Assembly: GCA_963931255.1 (NCBI GenBank)
Contig: OZ006972.1
Location: 682,001-746,000, forward strand
DNA length: 64,000 nucleotides
Source: CALUVN01 sp944323595
GTDB lineage: Bacteria; Cyanobacteriota; Vampirovibrionia; Gastranaerophilales; Gastranaerophilaceae
Direction of reading: 5' to 3'
How positions within the stretch are numbered: the stretch's first letter is position 1; the number at the start of each line of letters is the position of its first letter. A model generated the notes under the pieces. The model worked only from the letters and a program-made list of their open reading frames with translations. It ran no database searches and was not told where the DNA came from. Shown here one piece after another: positions 59,148 through 64,000 of the stretch. The position numbers and the translations under genes are program-made.

Positions 59148-60698
59148 TTAAGCCGGAGTCTTTTTAGACTTTTTGGCTTTCAATAGGAATAAAACAGGAA
59201 TAATCAGCACACACATCAACGCAAGCAGTGCAAATGCATCATAAAAAGAAGCAAGTCTTGACTGCTGCAAAAGCTCTCTGTATAACATTCCGTTTGCCTT
59301 TCGCGCCGCTGTAAATTCCGAATAATGTATTAAAAATTTATGCTGCAAAGCTGTCAGTTTAACCATAAACATCGGATTGTGATGCGCAAGATTTCCTACA
59401 AGATATGTCTGATGCACCTGTGATACCCGTGCAATAAATGTCGCTGACATTGCTGTCGCAATTGCTGTAATAATATTCTTGAACAACGCATGCAAAGATG
59501 CCGCATCTGCGTTTTTTGTCGGATGCAATGTCATAAATGACATTGCCGTTATAGGTACAAATGCTGTCGGAACACCAATACATAACAAAATGTTCGGCAA
59601 AATTACACTCTCTATTGATGAGGTTGTATTCAATTGAGTCAGCATCAAAATAGAAGAACCCATAATCAATAAGCCGATTACAGCAAGAATTTTAGGTTTT
59701 ATATATTTAGAAAGTTCACCGACAACCAGCAAGCCGATTAAACAGATTACAGCCCTCGGAAACATTGCAAGCCCTGATTTAGACGGACTGTACCCCAGCA
59801 GACTCTGCACAAACATTGGAACTAACAAAAGCGTTGAATATAACATTACATTAATAAATGAACTAGCAATTGTCCCGAACAAAAAGTTTCTGTCTTTAAA
59901 TACTCTTATATCAATAACAGGATATTTATATTCCAATTCCCATACATAAAAGAATACAAATGAGAATATACATATTCCGGTTAACCAGCAAATCCACGAT
60001 GTGTCAAACCAGTTGTACTGCTGCCCTCTGTCCAAAACTATCTGCATACATGCCATTGCTATTACTATAGACAAATATCCGACAATATCGAATTTTTTCT
60101 TATATTTTTGTTCTGCAGGTTTGTCAGAACGAACAAAAATTTTAACCATCAAAAACGCCAGCATACAAAGCGGGATATTAATAATGAAAACCCACTGCCA
60201 TGAAAGGTTGTCAGTCAAATATCCCCCCATAAACGGACCTGCCAGCGGAGAAAACATCGCCGCAACCCCGAATAAACTCATAGCAACCCCGCGCCGGTTC
60301 TCAGGAAACACATCCAACAATATTGCCTGACATAACGGTAATATAGCACCGCTTCCTATTCCCTGTACAACCCTTGCAGCTATTAATGCCTGCAAATTTG
60401 GAGCAAGCAGACATAAAAGACAGCCAATACAAAATACCCAGATACTGTAAAACATTAAAAGTTTTTTACCTATAAGTCTTACCAGATAACCGGTTACAGG
60501 CAGCATAAGACCGCCGGATATAATATAACATGTGATAACAGTATTTGCCTCATATTGCGTTGCTCCGTAAAATCCAGCGATGTGCGGCTGACTCACGTTT
60601 GTAGCAGAAGACGCTGCCAGTGCCAAAAATGCCGGTAATAATACTGATAACGCAACAATATAGGGGTTGTATACCTTTTGCGTTTTTTCTTCTTCCAT
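59148..60698 (-). CDS. DHA2-family MFS exporter, second copy
   Basis: 516 residues, 14 predicted membrane segments, N-terminal ALAASSATNVSQPHIAGFYG with the TM1 pattern, RVVQGIGSGAILPLCQAILLDVFP, and GPFMGGYLTDNLSWQWVFIINIP, parallel to the exporter at 13.5-15.0 kb. The first residue pattern differs (no D-E in TM1). Export of drugs or lipophiles is likely. Ribosome-binding site AGAGGG. Paralogue of the first exporter rather than a recent duplicate, since identity looks only moderate. Confidence 0.88.
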   Translation of the reverse strand: MEEEKTQKVYNPYIVALSVLLPAFLALAASSATNVSQPHIAGFYGATQYEANTVITCYIISGGLMLPVTGYLVRLIGKKLLMFYSIWVFCIGCLLCLLAPNLQALIAARVVQGIGSGAILPLCQAILLDVFPENRRGVAMSLFGVAAMFSPLAGPFMGGYLTDNLSWQWVFIINIPLCMLAFLMVKIFVRSDKPAEQKYKKKFDIVGYLSIVIAMACMQIVLDRGQQYNWFDTSWICWLTGICIFSFVFFYVWELEYKYPVIDIRVFKDRNFLFGTIASSFINVMLYSTLLLVPMFVQSLLGYSPSKSGLAMFPRAVICLIGLLVVGELSKYIKPKILAVIGLLIMGSSILMLTQLNTTSSIESVILPNILLCIGVPTAFVPITAMSFMTLHPTKNADAASLHALFKNIITAIATAMSATFIARVSQVHQTYLVGNLAHHNPMFMVKLTALQHKFLIHYSEFTAARKANGMLYRELLQQSRLASFYDAFALLALMCVLIIPVLFLLKAKKSKKTPA

Positions 60699-60785
60699 TT
60701 TTTTCCCTCTAATTTAAAGATATAATAAAAATTTTTATTTTCAAACTAGTTATGAGATAATTAAAAAAATACAGGAGGGGTTAAT

Positions 60786-61847
60786 ATGGATTTTACGGAA
60801 ATTTTGGAAAAACTGTCAAAAAATCTTGTTTTCAGATTATCTTTAACAGGTCAGGAACTCTTTCACCAGAACTTCTGGGGCTGGCTGCTGGACAATTACT
60901 GGGATGAATTTGCCGATATATTTGACCCTGATTTTAAAAATATACAAAAACCAAAAATATTTTTAGGAAAAAATGATTTTAACCTTTCTCTGGAGTTTTC
61001 TGACGGCTTATACATAATTGATAATAAATATAATTCTTCCCTGAATAAAGAACAACTTGAAGCGCTCTGGATAGATACAGAAGAAAAACACCTTAATCCT
61101 AAAAAAATTCTCAGAGTTTCCTTTCCTGAGGCGGCTTTTATCACAAAAAAATGGAAACGTGAAGACGATTATGATTACAGGAAAAGCTACAACATAAATA
61201 CTGACAGCCTAACATACAGCGACATTTTAACAGGATTACAAACCCAAAATACAGAAAATGCATACATCAAAGGTTATATAGAATGTCTGGAATTATTAAA
61301 CCGGCTTAAATCCGCATACAATTGGGATGATAACAGCCGGTATGAAGACTTTTTCAAATTTTATTCGCAATACAGTGAATATTTGGCAAACCTGAATTCC
61401 GATATTACATTTATAAACCTCTCCCTTTCAAACTTCGCAAAAAAAATTCTGTCAGGCTCATCCGTAAAAAATGATGTCAGAATTTCCATAGGTAATGACC
61501 CCGGAGAAAGATTTACGTTTGAATTCTGGAAGCAGGCTAATGACAGAATAATTGAAGATATCGGGATTGCCGTACACGGTTATGAATACAGATACTGCGC
61601 TTTTATTTTCAAAGAAAACGATGAGGGAAAAACATCTGATATAAGAAAAAGATATTCCGAAAAATTACAGAAAGAAAGCCGTTTTAGCAGCTTTTTTAAA
61701 GGGAATAAAAAAGCTGACGGAACTTTTTATAATCAGGATTATCAACTGTATACAATGCTTTATTCCAAAGAAAATCTTCCGGAAAATATCACCGTAAAAG
61801 AACTTGTTGAAAAAATTCAAAATGATTTGAATTCACTTAAAGAATAA
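60786..61847 (+). CDS. PD-(D/E)XK nuclease superfamily protein
   Basis: 353 residues with a very strong ribosome-binding site (AGGAGGGG). The N-terminal ~110 residues carry the nuclease-like core: a Glu near the start of the fold (LSLEFSDGLYIIDNKYNSSLNKEQLEAL, in parts), giving E-x(n)-D-N-K as the (D/E)-x-K signature, as in PDDEXK_4 proteins. The rest is strand-helix of unknown fold (FTFEFWKQANDRIIEDIG, then GYEYRYCAFIF). Usually these are restriction-like or defence nucleases, but no partner methylase or toxin is adjacent. Confidence 0.7.
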   Translation: MDFTEILEKLSKNLVFRLSLTGQELFHQNFWGWLLDNYWDEFADIFDPDFKNIQKPKIFLGKNDFNLSLEFSDGLYIIDNKYNSSLNKEQLEALWIDTEEKHLNPKKILRVSFPEAAFITKKWKREDDYDYRKSYNINTDSLTYSDILTGLQTQNTENAYIKGYIECLELLNRLKSAYNWDDNSRYEDFFKFYSQYSEYLANLNSDITFINLSLSNFAKKILSGSSVKNDVRISIGNDPGERFTFEFWKQANDRIIEDIGIAVHGYEYRYCAFIFKENDEGKTSDIRKRYSEKLQKESRFSSFFKGNKKADGTFYNQDYQLYTMLYSKENLPENITVKELVEKIQNDLNSLKE

Positions 61848-61851
61848 AATC

Positions 61852-63378
61852 TTACAATTCAACTTCTGATTCTTTTATAGGTGCGCCTATTACCCGTTCA
61901 AGTTCTGCCGCGTTAACATTGTAGGTCAAAACATTTGAATAGTAATCAAGCTGCGCATTGAGATAAGAGTTCTCGGCATCTTTAAACTCAATAGCATCAC
62001 CGAGTCCTACCTGATATCTTCTGAATGCCTGATACTGACGTTCTTTTGCCTGTTGCAATGCTAATTTAGCAACATCAAGACTGTCATGGGAATTCATCAG
62101 ACTTATGTATGCGCTTTTTACTTCCAGATATACATTTTGTTTTTGTTGTTCATAATCTGCCACGTATTTTTTGTAAGTAGCTGTTGCTTCGTCAACCTGT
62201 TTTTTCAAAAGCATTACGTTGAACGCATTATAATTCAACTGTACGCCGAATTGATAGCCGTAATCGCTGTCAATCTGGCGTCCGCCGTAATTATATGAAC
62301 CGAAAGCACTTAAATCCGGCGTAAAGGCTCTTTTCGCACTTCTGACATTCAATTCAGCGGCATCCATCAGTTTTTTGGAAGCCAAAAGTGCCGGACGTGA
62401 TGCCTCTGCTGTTTCAAGAAGTTTATCAAAATTTACATCATAAGCTTTTGTATTTAATTTATCTTTCAAAATAACGTTTTCCAATTCAGGTATACCAACG
62501 GCATTAGCAAGTTCTGCAGCTGCGAGTTCCTTTGTATTTTTAGCCTTAATAAGGTTAACTTTGGCATTCCCAAGGTTGTATTCAGCCGTAGTAACATCTA
62601 TTTTGGCTTTCTTACCTATTTCATACTGGGCACTTGCCTGTTTCAACTGGAGCTCAAAATCTTTGACCGTATCTTCATAAACTGTTTGTTGAATTTCTGC
62701 AAACACGAGGTTGTAATAAGCGACTTTCACGTTATAAATTACATTTTCAATACTGGTTTCAGCGTCATACCTTGATGCTTCGTAACTTCTTTTTGCAGAA
62801 TCAGCAACAGCCTTTGTTTTACCAAAATCAAAAAGAAGTAAATTGGCAGATATTGTAGGAACATAAAACATATTGTATCGTTGTACCATCATTCTTGACA
62901 TATTAGATGGCATATTAGACATTAACATATCATTTCTGGAATAACTTACACCGGCGCTTAAAGTCGGGAAATAATTAGACCATGCCTGCCCAATACGGGA
63001 TTTATAAATTTCAGCATTACTTATTGCCGACATAATTGCAGGGTGATGGGTAATCGCAAGTTTTATACAATCTACAAGAGTAACCTCGCCGTTCATATCA
63101 GTATATTCTATCTGGCTGTTAATTGTAGGGAATTTAGTTTCGTACATACCCTCAGCTTCTTCTGAAGACTCTTTTTTAGTTTTGGCATTTTCAGCCTTTT
63201 TTTTACGCTCAAGTTTTATATTAATCTTTTTTTCTTTTTCCGGTTTTACAATATGAACTTCTTCAGGCTTTTTCGCTATGTTAACCGCTTGTTGTTCTGC
63301 ATTATCCGCACCGCTTGCTGCAACGGATGAAAATGCCAGAACTGAACATATTACAAATAAATTTAAAACCTTTTTCAT
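61852..63378 (-). CDS. TolC-like outer-membrane efflux protein
   Basis: 508 residues. Signal peptide (VLNLFVICSVLAFSSVAASG), then a Lys/Glu-rich linker (~25-75, unusual in TolC, possibly a periplasmic spacer), then two OEP repeats with long helices: LVDCIKLAITHHPAIMSAISNAEIYKSRIG (in parts), ANLLLFDFGKTKAVADSAKR, LNYNAFNVMLLKKQVDEATATYKKYVADYE (in parts), RYQVGLGDAIEFKDAENSYL. It forms the trimeric exit duct for the RND pump encoded directly upstream (ATGA overlap). Confidence 0.93.
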   Translation of the reverse strand: MKKVLNLFVICSVLAFSSVAASGADNAEQQAVNIAKKPEEVHIVKPEKEKKINIKLERKKKAENAKTKKESSEEAEGMYETKFPTINSQIEYTDMNGEVTLVDCIKLAITHHPAIMSAISNAEIYKSRIGQAWSNYFPTLSAGVSYSRNDMLMSNMPSNMSRMMVQRYNMFYVPTISANLLLFDFGKTKAVADSAKRSYEASRYDAETSIENVIYNVKVAYYNLVFAEIQQTVYEDTVKDFELQLKQASAQYEIGKKAKIDVTTAEYNLGNAKVNLIKAKNTKELAAAELANAVGIPELENVILKDKLNTKAYDVNFDKLLETAEASRPALLASKKLMDAAELNVRSAKRAFTPDLSAFGSYNYGGRQIDSDYGYQFGVQLNYNAFNVMLLKKQVDEATATYKKYVADYEQQKQNVYLEVKSAYISLMNSHDSLDVAKLALQQAKERQYQAFRRYQVGLGDAIEFKDAENSYLNAQLDYYSNVLTYNVNAAELERVIGAPIKESEVEL

Positions 63379-64000
63379 TTTACAGTAATCTCCAAATCTT
63401 TATCTGTTATTTCTTTTTTAGGGAAGAGGTCAACAAATTCCTGAACTATTACATAGAAAGCAGGAGTCAACACAGCCCCGAGAGTACAAGCGGCTATCAT
63501 ACCGCCAAATACCGTAGAACCAACGGAAATTCTTGAATTTGCACCGGCACCCTGCGCAAACAGCATCGGCATTACCCCGATAATAAATGCAAGTTCAGTC
63601 ATCATAATTGCTCTAAATCTTAATTTAGCGGCTTTAACTGCTGCTTCTTTTACAGGAAGACCGTGCTTTTCATGTTCTTCTTTCGCAAATTCAACAATCA
63701 AAATAGATTGTTTTGCGGCAAGACCGATAAGAGTAATCATACCTACTTGAGAATAGATATCAAATGACTGGTTAATCATTAATTGGAATATCAATGCACC
63801 CAATGCTGCAATAGGTGAAATCAACAATACTGCAACAGGAATTGTATAACTTTCGTACAATGCAACAAGGAATAAATAAACAAATATCAATGCCATAGTT
63901 ATAATCATTGCTGTTTGCCCTGAAGCTTCACGTTCCTGAGCGGAAGTACCTGACCAGTCAAATGACATATCATCAGGGAGAACTTTTTTAGCAAGAGCTT
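63375..64000 (-). CDS. RND (HAE1/AcrB-type) efflux pump, C-terminal part
   Basis: The last ~208 residues of a pump that continues past the window end (frame open to 64000; it reads AKKVLPDDMSFDWSGTSAQE). Membrane spans TM8-TM12: IITMALIFVYLFLVALYESY, VAVLLISPIAALGALIFQL, VGMITLIGLAAKQSILIVEFAKE (in parts), GAGANSRISVGSTVFGGMIAA. It is the inner-membrane, proton-driven part of a tripartite efflux system with TolC. Upstream adaptor gene is outside the window. Confidence 0.95.
   Translation of the reverse strand, partial: ALAKKVLPDDMSFDWSGTSAQEREASGQTAMIITMALIFVYLFLVALYESYTIPVAVLLISPIAALGALIFQLMINQSFDIYSQVGMITLIGLAAKQSILIVEFAKEEHEKHGLPVKEAAVKAAKLRFRAIMMTELAFIIGVMPMLFAQGAGANSRISVGSTVFGGMIAACTLGAVLTPAFYVIVQEFVDLFPKKEITDKDLEITVK

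Overview
The window looks like a chromosome segment of a low-GC, Gram-negative gut bacterium, most likely Candidatus Gastranaerophilales (Melainabacteria/Vampirovibrionia). That placement is inference. It rests on a TolC plus RND efflux pair and other double-membrane traits, and on several unrelated proteins that start with a short Phe-Gly or Phe-Lys-Gly tag (for example ASPAFG, STPAFG, KPVFKG, SVDFKG), a habit I associate with that lineage. No rRNA or other marker gene is present to confirm it.

Region 1 (1 to about 8.7 kb, all + strand) is the tail, lysis and diversification end of a contractile-tailed prophage. Baseplate genes of the Bacillus XkdQ-R-S-T-U type lead into a 551-residue tail-fibre-like protein. 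Its C-terminus is the variable repeat (VR) of a diversity-generating retroelement (DGR). Downstream are two template repeats (TR1 and TR2) of 115 bp each and a DGR-type reverse transcriptase. TR1 differs from VR at five positions, all A in TR1. TR2 has the same ends but a different core, so it should serve another target that is not in this window. XkdX-like and other small phage proteins, a coiled-coil membrane protein and an amidase endolysin follow, ending in a strong terminator.

Region 2 (8.7 to 31 kb) returns to the host: a gene truncated at a GC-rich repeat, a DUF2130 protein, adenine deaminase, a DHA2 exporter, an HD protein, a calpain-like protease, a two-component system, and an operon (methyltransferase, UXS, Ugd) able to turn UDP-glucose into UDP-xylose. 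An alanine/glycine symporter with an ACT protein, and a divergent GT4 glycosyltransferase/GH57 amylase pair, follow.

Region 3 (31 to 44.5 kb) holds a licD-tagD surface-decoration operon whose consensus promoter contains a palindrome next to a divergent XRE regulator, then dut, a decayed regulator locus full of repeats (34.5 to 35.5 kb), alaS, tRNA-Arg(TCT), a FeoA-FeoB fusion, and a pentein (agmatine deiminase/PAD-like) protein with EF-hand-like loops.

Region 4 (44.5 to 64 kb) holds an LEA-like peptide, an operon of two AAA+ proteins with complementary loss of Walker motifs plus a coiled-coil partner, a MurF-like ligase with a toroid protein, a metallophosphoesterase, a Ski2-like helicase, a GGDEF protein with an altered motif, UvrC without its C-terminal HhH domain, two lineage-specific unknowns, a second DHA2 exporter, a PD-(D/E)XK protein, and the TolC/RND efflux operon that runs off the window.

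The strongest candidates for something undescribed are the two-template DGR, the complementary AAA+ pair, and the recurring N-terminal F-(K/T)-G tag.
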